NCBI RefSeq assembly: GCF_000003815.2
Contig: NC_049980.1
Coordinates: 23,940,007 to 24,003,506, forward strand
Length of the DNA stretch: 63,500 bases
Direction of reading: 5' to 3'
Origin: Branchiostoma floridae
Lineage: Eukaryota > Chordata > Leptocardii > Amphioxiformes > Branchiostomatidae
Below, in pieces: positions 1 to 11,480 of this stretch. A program made the position numbers and the translations under genes. A model generated the notes under the pieces. It was not told where the DNA came from, did no database searches, and saw nothing but the letters and a program-made list of their open reading frames with translations. How positions within the stretch are numbered: the stretch's first letter is position 1; every line of letters starts with the position of its first letter.

Positions 1-564
1 AATGGTACATATAGCCAACAGAAAAGCACAACCTGGGTTTAACAGTGCATTTTGACAGCATTCCTTTATCAGTTCATGTGATGATAGCATATAAAGGCTG
101 AAAATTAAATCTATAGTAGGAAAATAATTTTTTTTGAAAAATTCAGAAGCTAATTACATAATCCTCCATAATTAAATTTTGGCTTGTACTGCTCTCCCAA
201 AAAGGTACCAGCACAATCCAAGCAAACAAAGGAATGGAACAGGGACTAGATGTTTCAGCTGTCTTGCAGAGTGATACCACTCAGCTTCAATTTACCTCAA
301 GATAGAGAATCTCATGATGATCCAAATATTGACAGAAATATGCACACCACAACTTCAAAACCACAGAGCTGAAACCTACAGTTTTGTCAAGATTACGGGG
401 CTGAAAAGGACAGGATGCGTGCACCCGTGACACACTGTACTAGGTGTATAAAATCATCTCTGCAAGCCATCCGTGTAATTACAACAATACTGGAGCGATA
501 GCAGTCCACACCACTTCAACAAAGAAAGCCCACAATTATCCTCATCCAGCCTCCCTTACTTTAC
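1..564. other. CpG-poor non-coding sequence
   Basis: AT-rich, nearly CpG-free sequence. I see no convincing exon, repeat or RNA here. It is taken as intron or flank of the proposed minus-strand gene that leaves the window on the left. Confidence 0.5.
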
Positions 565-796
565 CAATCTGGGAGAAGAGAGTCCATGGATACTACATGA
601 TTGATGTGTATAAAACATGGCACACATTTGTCCCTATTGAACAGGACAGTGTGCTGGGCAGATCTAGAATCCATAGATGAAGAAAATCTTTCTGCACCAT
701 CAGAGATTGAAAATCTAATAGGAAGTGCCCACGGCTGATCCGGCACATTACAAAGTGTTAGACTGGTTTGACATGCCATAGCCCCCTTCCCCAGTT
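565..796 (-). CDS. candidate internal exon, protein unknown
   Basis: On the minus strand an acceptor with a modest pyrimidine tract (ends TATATCAG, at 797-800) is followed by 232 bases with one open frame. The exon ends at a donor, GATTG then GTAAAG (559-564). Entering in phase 2 gives 76 whole codons and leaves phase 2, with TAA immediately beyond the donor. The peptide includes FSSSMDSRSAQHTVLF and DKCVPCFIHIN. No domain is recognised. An ATG-initiated 72-residue frame lies inside it (from 779). An open frame of this length is not rare by chance, so the support comes from frame and both splice signals agreeing. It cannot be joined directly to the first-exon candidate ending at 839, because the intron would be only 42 bases. 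Confidence 0.35.
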
Positions 797-838
797 CTGA
801 TATATAGATATAACACAGTAAAGAGCAAATGAACTAAC

Positions 839-988
839 CTGGTACACAGGTGCTACATGGTAAAGACACTGCATGCTGCCGGGGAGAGCCCAGTGTGTAC
901 TGTAGTCTGCTGTCTACAGGTCTAACAAATATCCCTGCTAAGCAGCTAAAGCCAACGACGTGCTGCCTGTCTCCCTCACTGCATTATC
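839..988 (-). CDS. candidate alternative first exon with short coding start
   Basis: This locally CpG-rich patch sits inside a CpG-poor domain. On the minus strand TATAAA (1015-1020) lies about 30 bases before a GC-rich stretch that ends at a donor, CCAG then GTTAGT. An ATG at 872-874 opens 12 codons reading MQCLYHVAPVYQ and exits in phase 0. The 5' end near 988 is only inferred from the TATA spacing. It would be a tissue-specific first exon spliced to an exon left of the window or to one near the left edge. Without transcript data it could also be a chance match. Confidence 0.3.
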
Positions 989-1014
989 CACATGTCGCTG
1001 TGCGGCGGCTCTGC

Positions 1015-1020
1015 TTTATA
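1015..1020 (-). promoter_or_regulatory. TATA box candidate
   Basis: TATAAA on the minus strand is followed by GC-rich, CpG-containing sequence and a first-exon-like donor at 838. The flanks (GGGTATAAAGCAGAGCCGCC) resemble a core promoter more than the surrounding AT-rich intron. Confidence 0.3.
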
Positions 1021-3766
1021 CCCTCCCTTATAGCCCCGCAGGGAAAATACAATTAGGACTATTACAATGGCGTGGGCAGGCTCAGGTGGTTACATTCATA
1101 CACAGGCCTGCAGAGGGGCTGATTTGTCTGTACTAAGCACCTCTCAATAGTCCGCGTGACAACGCAAAGGGTTTCTGCCGACTGAAGACTACTCAAGTCC
1201 AACGTGACTCCCTTAACTGCCTTTCAAAGTATAAAAGAAATACTTCTGAGAGGGATAGCTTCTTTTGATTACTGTAATTTAATGGTGTACAACCAAAACT
1301 TTGATAAGTGAACTTTAACTGCACCTGCCTTGTCTTTTAAGTAGAAAAGCTTTTAGGGTCCATCGTGTAGTTCAAGGAAAACTGGTTGATCACTTTTCTT
1401 TGTTCTTCCCAAAAGATCTTACTAAAAATGCTATAGGGTCAAAGTGGTTAGCTTAAGCGCCTGAGTCATCATCGGCATTAGCACGACATACCACAATTAG
1501 TTTTTGCAGGAAGATGAAGCATTCGAACAAGATCATGCTCTGTTGCAAAGAAATATTTTATTCTCAGGGCCAGACAGATCTATCCAACTAACATGCAGAA
1601 GAATCTACCTTTATTGTATATCCCCTCCCCGACATGAGCACAAAAACTAATGCACATAACACATAGACATAACAACAAAATCTACCTTCAAGCACAATAA
1701 ATGTGTAGACTGCATGGTATATGGCAAACTCCTTTCTTTTACTGGCACAATCTCATGACATGTGACAACATTTGTACTGCAGATTAGCTTTGATTTTTTG
1801 GTATATTTTCCAACAGCTATCATGCATTGTACTTGTAGGAGCTACCACTGAAGTCTTTACCCAGGTGTTCTAACATTTCAAAGTAACATAATCTTTCCAG
1901 GACCTTCATGAGGTCCATACTTAGTGCAGATATGGCTCTACAACACCTGTAAGGAATTCCTGTTAGAGGAAAACAGTTTAAATGACCTTTACTGTGGTGG
2001 TATAATCAGAGACTTAATCGCCTTCCACTGCCATGTTCTGTTGCCCTGCACTAAGTGATACTGTAGTCAGTGTAGAGCATGCAGTACAGCAATATTTCAA
2101 GTGGCATTTCCAAGAACTCATGTTTCAACACAGCATGTCACCTGCTTAAAACGTGATGTTCAACAAAAAATTTTGGAAAAATATAATTCCAGTTTCTGTT
2201 GAACAGCACTTGAGCACACATTTTACAAAGTCCCCATAACTTGAAGAACCCTTTCTTTTCAGCTTTTCAACTAAGATATTTTCACTAGCACATTATGCAG
2301 TAGAGGTAGTCGATCAATTCCCAGTTACAGCAATTCAAACAAAATCTGAAAGAAAAAAAATACTACTGAAACAGAAAGAGGAATAGAAACTGTATAGAAA
2401 ATAGAATATCTGATTGACTTTGTGTGCTTTTATCTCATAAAACTCCATTATCCATTAAAATAGCAAAAAATCAGTTCTGCTATGCTATATCTCATTAGCA
2501 AGTCATGGCAAGGTATTACTTTCTTTTGTTGTGAACAACCTTTTTTTTCAAAAGGCACCAGATGGGAGAGAAGGTGGTGGCCTTTGTTGGGCAGTCAGTA
2601 TCTATTAAGTCTCTCACAGAAGAGGCTGAAACAGGCCAACAACACAAGAGCTCACTCACCTGGAACAGCAACATAAAAGACAAGTTGTTTGCTTTTGTGC
2701 TATGTTCTAATATTACAACATGATTGAGAAAAAAAACCCCAGAAGTTTATAATGAATTTCAGCCCTAATGGTAAGTTTAATGGTAGAAAACTTAAAATAG
2801 AATTAACAACTCGTCAAGGGGGTATTGTATTCCATGTCAAGTGTTGTCTGATCTGTGTGAATCTCTAAATCAGTCTCTATACTGACTCAGCCTTGTTTAA
2901 AAAAAAAAAAGCAGCAACAAAACTTTAATTACCTTCTGCTGGCCTGTCAATAAATTTGGCTTATTTTGCAAATTTTCCTATCCTTCAGTTGCATCCCCAG
3001 CAGCAGGTGCAAATGGACAATACATTTTACGGTTGACACCAAGGAAGGGATGATCAGTAAGGGATGATGTGAAAGGACATCTGCATTTTCTTCATCATGC
3101 TAATAAACTCACCCAACCAGAAATTAATCTAGCATTGGATGTCACTCCAAGTTGTGAGTAACATGTGCGTGTGGCAGCAACCTCCAGGGAGTAACTGACT
3201 TTCAAGCCTGTTTACTTCCCCATCCATCACCTCCCAGATCGATAGGTGTGGAGAAGAAATGATGAGAGGTTTGTGGAAGTGGTGGCAGTGAGGGAGGGGA
3301 TAAGTGATGGAGCCATGTGTAAAACATGTCAGGCAGAAGCTCCCGCCTCCCTGGTGGTTAGGACCCTAATGTACTAATTACTGGTCTTCAGAGCAACACC
3401 CCAATGGAACAACTACATGGGGACCAAAATTGGCAGCAATGGCAAGAACTGTCCTAGCCCGGATGCCAGACTGTTTCCAGGGTCTACACAGGCCAACTGA
3501 GCCCAGCACGAAAGATATTGAGATTTGAGATCGGGTTTGGGGTCTGAAATCTAGGCTAGAACTGTACTAGTGAAAGGAGACCCTGTGTCTTTCATGGAAG
3601 GTAGACATTCTGTCCTTAACCTTTGACGTAGTTGGTAGTTCTGCACATCCACTTCATACTTTGCAAAGAACTTTCATCTAGGGAAAGACAAAATCACTAT
3701 TCTGTCACTGTCACTATTTCACGGCAACTATTTCACGGTGATGACATCTTTTTCTGAAAAATGATA
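1021..3766. other. non-coding, CpG-poor
   Basis: Mostly featureless intron-like DNA. Two splice-like points on the minus strand are notable. At 2,659/2,660 a pyrimidine-rich tract ending TTCCAG abuts GTGAGT. At 3,233 a roughly 50-base pyrimidine-rich run precedes GGGAG and a short open frame that begins VMDGEVNRLESQLLPGG and stops near 3,132. Neither is secure enough to be called an exon. Confidence 0.4.
2645..2690 (-). promoter_or_regulatory. recursive-splice-like site
   Basis: On the minus strand CTTTTATGTTGCTGTTCCAG is followed directly by GTGAGTGAG. An acceptor tract fused to a near-consensus donor, with no exon between, is the arrangement of ratchet points in long introns. It could instead be an ordinary acceptor of an exon beginning GTGAGT, whose frame 1 stays open for tens of codons. 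Confidence 0.3.
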
Positions 3767-3768
3767 TA

Positions 3769-4248
3769 CAGTCAAACCTGCCCAAGACGACCACCCGGGG
3801 GACCAGAAAAAAGCGGTCGATTTGGACAGTTGGTCGCTGAGAAGAGTATCGACTCAAAACATGCCCGATGCAAAGTATAAATGGTTTCCGTTGTGTTTAA
3901 TGCCAAATAACAAGCACACTGCACGCACGCAAAGAAGCGAGGTCTTTAATGTCAAATACAACACGCACACTGTAAACTGTAAATTTAACCCCAAAATCCC
4001 ACACAAATTGGCCGATTTCGGCACAAAATCGCGCTAGTTATCATAAAAAATCGATGAAAACCTCAATTTTGAACATGATGCGGTCGTTATGGGTCCCAAT
4101 TTGGTCGCGGTCGCGTTGGCCAGGTGGTCGTTGAGAAAAGGTCGCTTAATGCTTACGTCAATGGGAAAATAAATCGGGACCGAGAAAAAGCGGTCGAAAT
4201 GGCCAGGTGGTCGCTGAGAAGAGGTGGTCGCTAGGGCAGGTTTGACTG
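3769..4248. mobile_element. MITE, Tc1/mariner- or pogo-type ends
   Basis: A 480-bp element with terminal inverted repeats. The left end reads CAGTCAAACCTGCCC and the right end GGGCAGGTTTGACTG. It is flanked by TA on both sides (3767-3768 and 4249-4250). CAGT termini with a TA target duplication are typical of the Tc1/mariner/pogo superfamily. Subterminal motifs built on GGTCG and TGGTCGCTGAGAA recur on both sides and near 4,105-4,145, and could be transposase-binding repeats. No transposase frame is present, so it is non-autonomous. Short ORFs inside it are incidental. Confidence 0.9.
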
Positions 4249-4250
4249 TA

Positions 4251-6216
4251 TAGAAAAAAAATAGTTTTTGCAAATGGCACTTTTTTCACAAATACTTTTT
4301 ATATCACCTAATTTTACTGAAGACCCCATAACATATTTATCAGTGACCTTACGGGTACAGGATTATCAGACCTCTGCTCCAAAAAGCTACCACATTGTAA
4401 CCATGGCAATGTCCTCCACATGTCCTGCGCTGATAAAAGAAGTCCTAACCTGGAGGAATTCATTGGGATTTGACCTCATCAGCTTCACAGCAGGGAAACC
4501 GCTGCTGGCTTATCCCTTAAATCTCCTACCTTGCACTGGTAATGGAGGGAACTCTCCCCAAAGCTGGGAAAATTCCTCACACCAATATTGTCCTGCATTT
4601 CTTAAAACAGTAGAGGCTGTAGCCCTGAGCTGTGGGGAGTTTACCTGACTAAGTCCTCCGACTTGAACCAATAATTGCCTAAATTTTCCGGCTAAGCCGA
4701 CAGAGTCTTGTGAAAATATTCCCCCTGCATTTTCCACACAGGGCTTTCATCGAACTTGAGATCTCTGCAGTGTTCCTCTGTTTTCCTGGGATTTGTAAGA
4801 CTTGTACGATGGTTTATTCAACTACGCTACTACGTCTGGCATGACTGTTTAAAAATCTTGAACCTACATGAGTGCCGACTTGTCCATCTATCCATATATA
4901 CACATGCAGAGAAGGCTCAGTAACTGACTACTCGATTACCTAAATCATATAGTTGCAAAAAAACAAATTACTGCTGAATTTGATCTATAACTTTATAAAC
5001 GTGAACAAGGATCCTTGCATTGGTTAAGTTTTGGAGTGCATCATTTCATGATGTGTAAAATACTTTATGATTGTCAGACCAATGAGTTAGGCAACATGTG
5101 TGACAAAGGTACTCCTACATGATACAGACTGAGCGTGAATTCTCCCTGCAATGGTACATATGGTACAATTCACATTGAAGCTATTGTTACTGTAACAATT
5201 ACACAATAATAAGCTGCAGAGATGAGACATAAACAAGGACCTGAAGCCATTTGGCTTGTTGTATTTATCATAACATTTACAGAGGGTGTGAAAATGGCCA
5301 ACTGCTAAATGTTTCTGATTGGCAAAAGTGTGAATGGACTCCGGCTTATAAACTCAAAGTGTGAAAACACTTAGGGAGATTACTTGAACACTTTGCACCT
5401 CTGTGTGAAGGTGCAGCAGGATTCTGTCTTTAGCAAATGACTGACAATGGTTGAAGACAGGTGCCGCAGCTATGGCAGGCCTCACACAATTTTCTTTATG
5501 AACAACTGTGTAGAGATTAAATTCCAATTCTTCAACATCATGACTTGTTCTCTACATCTCCATGTTTCCTTTGTTCTTTTTCAATTAAACTCAAGACAAT
5601 TTCAACACTGACCCGCACATTAAACAGTGTCCTTCATAACAGTTCCATCATGCACGTCTGATACACTGTTCCTTTATGGATAAATTATCCATGAAAACTT
5701 GCCAGCAACAACTTCTAATCAAAATTCCACAATTCTCCAGGCTCCATCCCCCATGAATTGTCTTTATTGTTAGCTGGCTGCCATGAATTTGTTTCATTAA
5801 GGTGGGGCTTTTAGAGCTGTCACCATGAAGGACACTGCCCTGCTTATACCAGACCTTGTAAAGGGATTTTTTAAAAAAGAATGACTAGATTTGACATTTC
5901 CCAGATACAATAGTAACTATTTTCTTGAGCTGGAAAAGACAAACTGAAAATCTAATTTGTGAAAGTATATCAAATTAAGATCATCAATGATTTGTCTATT
6001 CTACAGAATACATTTTCCTCTCCTTTTCGTGCTAGCAGTTCTCAAAACTGCTTTCTTTCTCAATCTCTTCTCTTTCTTTACTACCAAATCTCCCAAGAGT
6101 GTAATTCATAATTCACAATTTACTGTGACTAGTAGATATGTCTGTGATATGGAGATGACAGGCACTGGTAGACATTTTCTTCAGGCAAAAATGCTGCACA
6201 TCAAAGTGATAGACAC
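4251..6216. other. non-coding, CpG-poor
   Basis: Nothing recognisable. A 126-residue open frame at 4,268-4,648 overlaps a frame on the other strand and has no splice or domain support. A donor-like CAG/GTAAAC on the minus strand near 4,647 is isolated. Confidence 0.4.
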
Positions 6217-6653
6217 NNNNNNNNNNNNNNNNNNNNNNNNNNNNNNNNNNNNNNNNNNNNNNNNNNNNNNNNNNNNNNNNNNNNNNNNNNNNNNNNNNNN
6301 NNNNNNNNNNNNNNNNNNNNNNNNNNNNNNNNNNNNNNNNNNNNNNNNNNNNNNNNNNNNNNNNNNNNNNNNNNNNNNNNNNNNNNNNNNNNNNNNNNNN
6401 NNNNNNNNNNNNNNNNNNNNNNNNNNNNNNNNNNNNNNNNNNNNNNNNNNNNNNNNNNNNNNNNNNNNNNNNNNNNNNNNNNNNNNNNNNNNNNNNNNNN
6501 NNNNNNNNNNNNNNNNNNNNNNNNNNNNNNNNNNNNNNNNNNNNNNNNNNNNNNNNNNNNNNNNNNNNNNNNNNNNNNNNNNNNNNNNNNNNNNNNNNNN
6601 NNNNNNNNNNNNNNNNNNNNNNNNNNNNNNNNNNNNNNNNNNNNNNNNNNNNN
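6217..6653. other. assembly gap (N run)
   Basis: 437 unresolved bases. Long reading frames that run through it are artefacts. Confidence 0.99.
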
Positions 6654-6719
6654 GGATACAGAGGAATTTCTAGTAAAAAGTAAAGGTGAATATAGTCTCA
6701 TATCCTTTTAGAGGGCGTA

Positions 6720-6930
6720 ATATCAGTGGAAGGTAGAGCCCAACCCTCTCCTTTCATGGGTGCAACACCATTTACTTTGCCTGATTCCAGTTCACCTGGG
6801 TAGAGTGAGGGAAGTCAGGTAAAGTGCCTTTCCAAAGGGCACAACATTGGAGGCATGTTAGGGGATTTGAACCCAGGACCTCTGGATTCTGGATCAAACA
6901 TCCTAACTATTATGGGATATTCCCACCTTG
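6720..6930 (-). mobile_element. tRNA-derived SINE
   Basis: On the minus strand a polymerase III B-box, GGTTCAAATCC (6863-6873), lies downstream of a degenerate A-box-like stretch (TAATAGTTAGGATG, about 6,900-6,913). The spacing fits a tRNA head. The body that follows includes CTTTGGAAAGGCACTTTACC and CTCACTCTACCCAGGTGAA, a module I associate with tRNA-SINE bodies of deuterostome invertebrates. No clear A-rich tail or target duplication is seen, so the borders are approximate. Confidence 0.7.
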
Positions 6931-6958
6931 TAACAGGACCCATCTCATCCCTCTCTGC
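6914..6958. repeat. 45-bp dispersed repeat, copy 1
   Basis: Identical over 45 bases to 9922-9966 in the same orientation. It overlaps the 5' part of the SINE tRNA head and extends upstream of it. Confidence 0.9.
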
Positions 6959-9921
6959 CAAACATAACAATTGTTCTGGGCAGCATTCTAATAACTGCAA
7001 ACCATATACTGTACTTTCAAGCAGAGCAGCGAAATCTTACCAATTCAGTCAGCACTCTATGTTAGGCAATATGCAACAAGTCACCACAGGCACACTGTTG
7101 AGAATGCCAAGGTTAATCTTTTCATCTGGCAAAGTCAGCGCTAATGTTTCAATCCAACTTGTTATGATTAAGAACTTAATCAAGATATCTGTACAAGAAA
7201 AGAATACACAGGGACACATTTATGCCTTGCTAGCACTGTCACTGGCAGCTACTTTTGAGAGCTACTTTTGTTTTCAGACTCCATTTTGATTTACGACAAC
7301 TTTCTGAGATAAAGAAGACTTTTCCTAAAGTGAGACATACCTGTGAATTTCCAAGACAGTGCAGGCACCAGCAGTTGCAACCAGTCAACAAGTCAAGAAA
7401 ATGGTGATGTCAGCAGGTGGGAAGCAGCAACAGGTCATGTAAAAAGAATGGAAAAAAAATTTAACACAAAGAAAATATTCTGTGCAAAGAATGACAGTAC
7501 AATGAAAACATGAATATATCATAAGCTGTAATGAAACAACATGTTAAAACGTCGAGGAGCAATTAAATAAAATCTTGGAAAGTGAAATTCTTCCAAACAA
7601 TTGTCATCTAGTTGTCTAACACATTTTTCCAACAAACTTTCAGCTGGAAAGTGATGAGACAGGATTCAAATAACAAAACATACATACTGTTCAACTCAAC
7701 CTCCTTCCCGTTTTTTTGTCTAGCATCAAATTTTATTGGGTATAACATTAAGTATCAGGTAGGATGTTTAAGTCATTATTTGTACTAATAATTTCATGCC
7801 ACCCCTTTCATTCTATTGGTTCCATTTGCTACAACAGCACTTAATAACTATAACATAATGTGTATAGGTTGCATTTTAAATATGAATGTGCTAAATGTAT
7901 TTTGCATTAGAGCTACTTCTGTCACATTAGGCTGGTCCCTTGGTATCCCTTTGTCTAAAGAAGAAAGCACAGCCTTCAGGACTTGGTACCTAGTTTTTGC
8001 CAGACATCTATTTGTACAATCTGGTAGCACCCCTCTCAAGTAGGTAAATATTTCTCCTGGCAAAACACCTCCCGCCTTCAGGGCCATTTTCCCCTCAATC
8101 GTCAAACAATCACAACCATGTTTGCATGGCATTTAGAAGGCTGGAAAACCTCATTGTGCAGTTAGCAGACCTCCTAAATGGGCTCAAAAACCCTGCCTTA
8201 CTTAGTTATAGGTTTGTCCCACACCTTGTGGCTATTCTTTCCATGTTCTTTAAAGCCATAAAACTGTTGGTTTCTTGACCTTCAAAACAAACCAGGTGTG
8301 TCTTTCAATTGCATATTAATTACTAAGTGGATTTGGTCTAATTCATCCTTGACAAATGATCACAACGGATAACTTGATGCTTCTTAAAAATTATCTTTTC
8401 TCTCTGCAATATCACAATATTTCCAAGCCATGTCAAAATTCCACAAACAGAAATGTCTTGCAACACGACCGTTACTTTTCCCCTAAGACCATGTACCAAA
8501 TACATTTGTAAGCAAAAGAAATAATGGCATCAAATGCACTTCTAACTTTTGTAAGAACAGTACTAGTGTTGTTTCAAGCCCTGCGCAAGGCTGACAATAG
8601 CCGACCAATCTGTCAGACAATCATGCACTGGTTTGCTCAGTCTTTTAACACCAGCAGACTAGAGTCATTATGAGTGACCTCTATTTACTTTTAACATTAC
8701 ACAGCCATTCCGCATGCCCAACTGCCAAAGCAACCACTGTTCTCGCCATCCCTCCCACTCCAGCCTAACACTGACATCCGAGGTCCCACAAAATAACAGA
8801 GCTACAAATGTACACCCAGAACTATTTTTCAGTTGTAGACGGTAGACTACGGTCCCAATGTTTAACCATCTAACTCAACACACATAAATCTCCTTCTAAT
8901 AGAATGAAGCAGATGTTTAAATGTAAATATCAAGCAATTCAGTAACTGTTATTTTATCTTCTTCTGTCTTAGAAAAATATGATTATCTCTTCACTTGAAC
9001 AGCATCACTCACTACGATCAGTTATATGGTTGCTACTGAAACTGAAAAGGAATGATTAAGTCTTCAACTGACCAAAGTACAGCAGAACACCTCTCCTTCA
9101 GGACCTGTTTTCTCTTACAGGCAAGTACAGAGAGTTGACATGAACACTGCCCAAACACTTTCTAACAATTTGGCAACACTTATTGCCAGATTACTCCAAA
9201 CTTCTACATGAACTTGACTGAGGACGAGCTAGTATTGACTCATGTGGTAGCAGTGCATGATTTTCGATATAAATAACGACCTAAGACGTCAAGAACAGGA
9301 AGACCTCCCCACCTCTCTACTGTAAAGGTATCAAACAAGGGAAAAACCAACAAACAGGTTTCTGGTCTAGGAAGGTCTTTACTTCTATACTTGTAAAGAA
9401 AATAACTTCAAGCAAAGACTGCTGGTGGCTTGCCCAAACATAACATTTTCAACAGAAGTTAGTTGACATGTACGGAAATTATTTGTTAGTCACTACTCGA
9501 TAACAGGAATACTATACAGGCATGCTAAAGAAGTGAGGGAAGCAAAGTTTTAGCTCAGTATGACTTGCCCCTATGCATTTCAATAGGTCTTGAACCAATT
9601 GTTGGTTGGTGTGGTGGTTGCTGTGTTAGTTGGTTGGTGTATATGTGTTGGTCGGTTGGCTGGAATGATGGATGACTAATTGGATATGATTACTTATTTT
9701 CAGTCCTTTTTTTATCTGTGGCAATATCTAAATTTCATTGAAAAATATACAAACAGTTGCAAACCTCTTTTCAACACCTACTAGAACTAAAGACCCAGTT
9801 AACTTCTTTCAAGAAGTATATTTACCAGGTAGATATATGAAGTCATGCTATAGCTCTATAAGCCATTAATGACAGGAAACCACAAACTTTATGGCTTTTT
9901 GGTCCCTTAGGGTTTCAAAAA
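6959..9921. other. non-coding, CpG-poor
   Basis: No exon, RNA gene or element recognised apart from the low-complexity stretch at 9,598-9,664. A donor-like CACAG/GTATGT on the minus strand near 7,340 lacks an open exon upstream. Confidence 0.4.
9598..9664. repeat. TTGG/TGGTT-rich low-complexity tract
   Basis: Imperfect repetition of GGTTG and TTGGT units over about 65 bases. It is a decayed minisatellite. Confidence 0.6.
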
Positions 9922-9966
9922 GGGATATTCCCACCTTGTAACAGGACCCATCTCATCCCTCTCTGC
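9922..9966. repeat. 45-bp dispersed repeat, copy 2
   Basis: Exact copy of 6914-6958, but without the adjoining SINE B-box or body. Sequence similarity ends abruptly on both sides. Confidence 0.9.
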
Positions 9967-10935
9967 TAGTTTAACATTACAAGGTCCCCGTTTTCTGGAA
10001 ACTCTGCCTGGGTACAAGGGATAATCTTCCACTTTTTGCTATATGTCATCCATTATTAGAGGCATTTCAGGCTGGGATTTCCCCAAAAGTGATATAATGG
10101 GGACCCTTGAAACATAAGAACATTGTGGTTTGATAATTTTTCATGTTTTGATATATAAACTGACAGAGAAACCATATAGCTTGCCACATGAGCCCAGGAA
10201 AGGTGTCACCTTCTGTGAAACTTTATCGCTACCGTTATGTACGAGTAGTGGTAAGACAGGTGGATAATCCACCAGATAACACATCAAAAGGTGACATTAC
10301 ATTGTATGTAGGGCATTACATGAAGGTACATCCACACTGAGTCCATTTGTACACGTCCATTTCTGCTTGTCATCACCAATAAACCATGGTTCAACTTTTG
10401 GATGTTCTGAAAAAATCCTGGATAAAGAGGGGCAGTCATTAGTATGCAACCAATGTACACCTACAACATTAACTAATGGGATTCCCGTAAAGCTATCATA
10501 TACTCCCTAACAGAAGAAAATATCATATTTTTGCCATAGGCACTTCACACAGCTCAAACCAGTGTCACTGCAACAAATACTTCCAATGTAGTAACTCGAA
10601 ATATGACGTACTATGCTAAACCCTTCCCAAACAAATACCAACTACTCATAACAAATAATCTTAACTTTCAAAATTTTATAGAATTTCTCGTATTTGAAAA
10701 TCAGAATGTTTACTTTGAACTCTGGAAAATTAATCATCTTCTGTCACAATGGAAAATATTTTGATACAAGGAATGAATACCAATATTCTCTGTAGATACT
10801 TCACAAAAAATAGATCAACAACAAACAATCCTAGGATGGCAACTGTATTGCACTGTCACAGATTTACTAGTTACTCATTTAGCTTCAAAGAACTACAAAC
10901 TAGTCTGCAGAACCAAAGCTGAAACTTATACTTAC

Positions 10936-11042
10936 AATGGGCATATTTTCAGTTGGGTCACCTTGGGCAGTGATTTGATCCACTGTATCATATCGCTATG
11001 CATGTTTTCACAACCTTGGCAGTCGCCGACCCACATTCTAAA
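10936..11042 (-). CDS. candidate internal exon, 107 bp
   Basis: The minus-strand acceptor TTTCTGCTTAG (11,043-11,053) opens a 107-base stretch ending at a strong donor, CCATT then GTAAGT (10,930-10,935). One frame is open throughout (begins FRMWVGDCQGCENMHSD, enters in phase 0, exits in phase 2). A second frame, open only from about 10,996 after a TAG, reads RYDTVDQITAQGDPTENMPI and exits in phase 0. Base composition is higher in GC than the flanks. No family recognised. The frame ambiguity keeps confidence low. Confidence 0.4.
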
Positions 11043-11339
11043 CTAAGCAGAAATTATTATATCCTCCTCTTGAACTGTGATATCAATATTCAAGTCCTCA
11101 AAACCAGGCCTTATACAGATGTAATCGAGTTACTAAGTGTTGACCTAGACCTCATAAACTAGCAAAATGTCATAAAAACTCTGTATCATACTAACTGGTC
11201 CTTTCATTGGAAAAAACTTGACTTGACATTCAAATTAATTTCATACGAATTTCATCATATTCAACAGCATTTAACAGTGGTGACAAACTACAAACCATTA
11301 AGACAGAAAACTTTAAAGTATCCAGTTTCCAGTTACTAC

Positions 11340-11372
11340 CTTAGCCAAGGCAGACATAAATCGAAGAAACAT
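11340..11372 (-). CDS. candidate microexon or short first exon
   Basis: On the minus strand TTTTGAG precedes ATG and 11 codons (MFLRFMSALAK), ending at a donor, CTAAG then GTAGTA, in phase 0. If spliced to the exon at 10,936-11,042 the intron would be 297 bases. The acceptor is weak, so the ATG may instead mark a first exon. Confidence 0.25.
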
Positions 11373-11480
11373 CTCAAAATTACATGTACATGTTAAGGCC
11401 CCCTCTCACTTGACGTGCGGCACGCTTGCGGCATTGCTGCTTCGGAAGATGCTCAACGAATTTCAGAGATAAAGAACGCA
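11373..11480. other. CpG-rich patch, possible element end
   Basis: A sudden CpG-rich stretch lies in CpG-poor DNA. It starts after TTAAGGCCCCCTCTCACTTG and includes GTGCGGCACGCTTGCGGC. The TTAA border and the abrupt composition change suggest the end of a young insertion, but no matching inverted end was found nearby. Confidence 0.25.

Noticed and set aside
2482-2659. Minus-strand exon after the acceptor at 2,660
   Set aside because: The frame is open but begins with a consensus donor GTGAGT and has no convincing downstream donor. A recursive-site reading is simpler.
3132-3233. Minus-strand terminal exon beginning VMDGEVNRLESQ
   Set aside because: Good pyrimidine tract and plausible peptide, but no polyadenylation signal follows, and a donor-like GTGAGT lies beyond the stop in no usable frame.
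4268-4737. ORFs on both strands near 4.5 kb
   Set aside because: Mutually overlapping, and the plus-strand one starts at a non-ATG codon. No domain.
5987-6701. 166- and 228-codon frames
   Set aside because: Mostly N from the gap at 6,217-6,653.
6855-6930. Functional tRNA gene
   Set aside because: The B-box is good, but the A-box and acceptor stem are degenerate and a SINE body follows.
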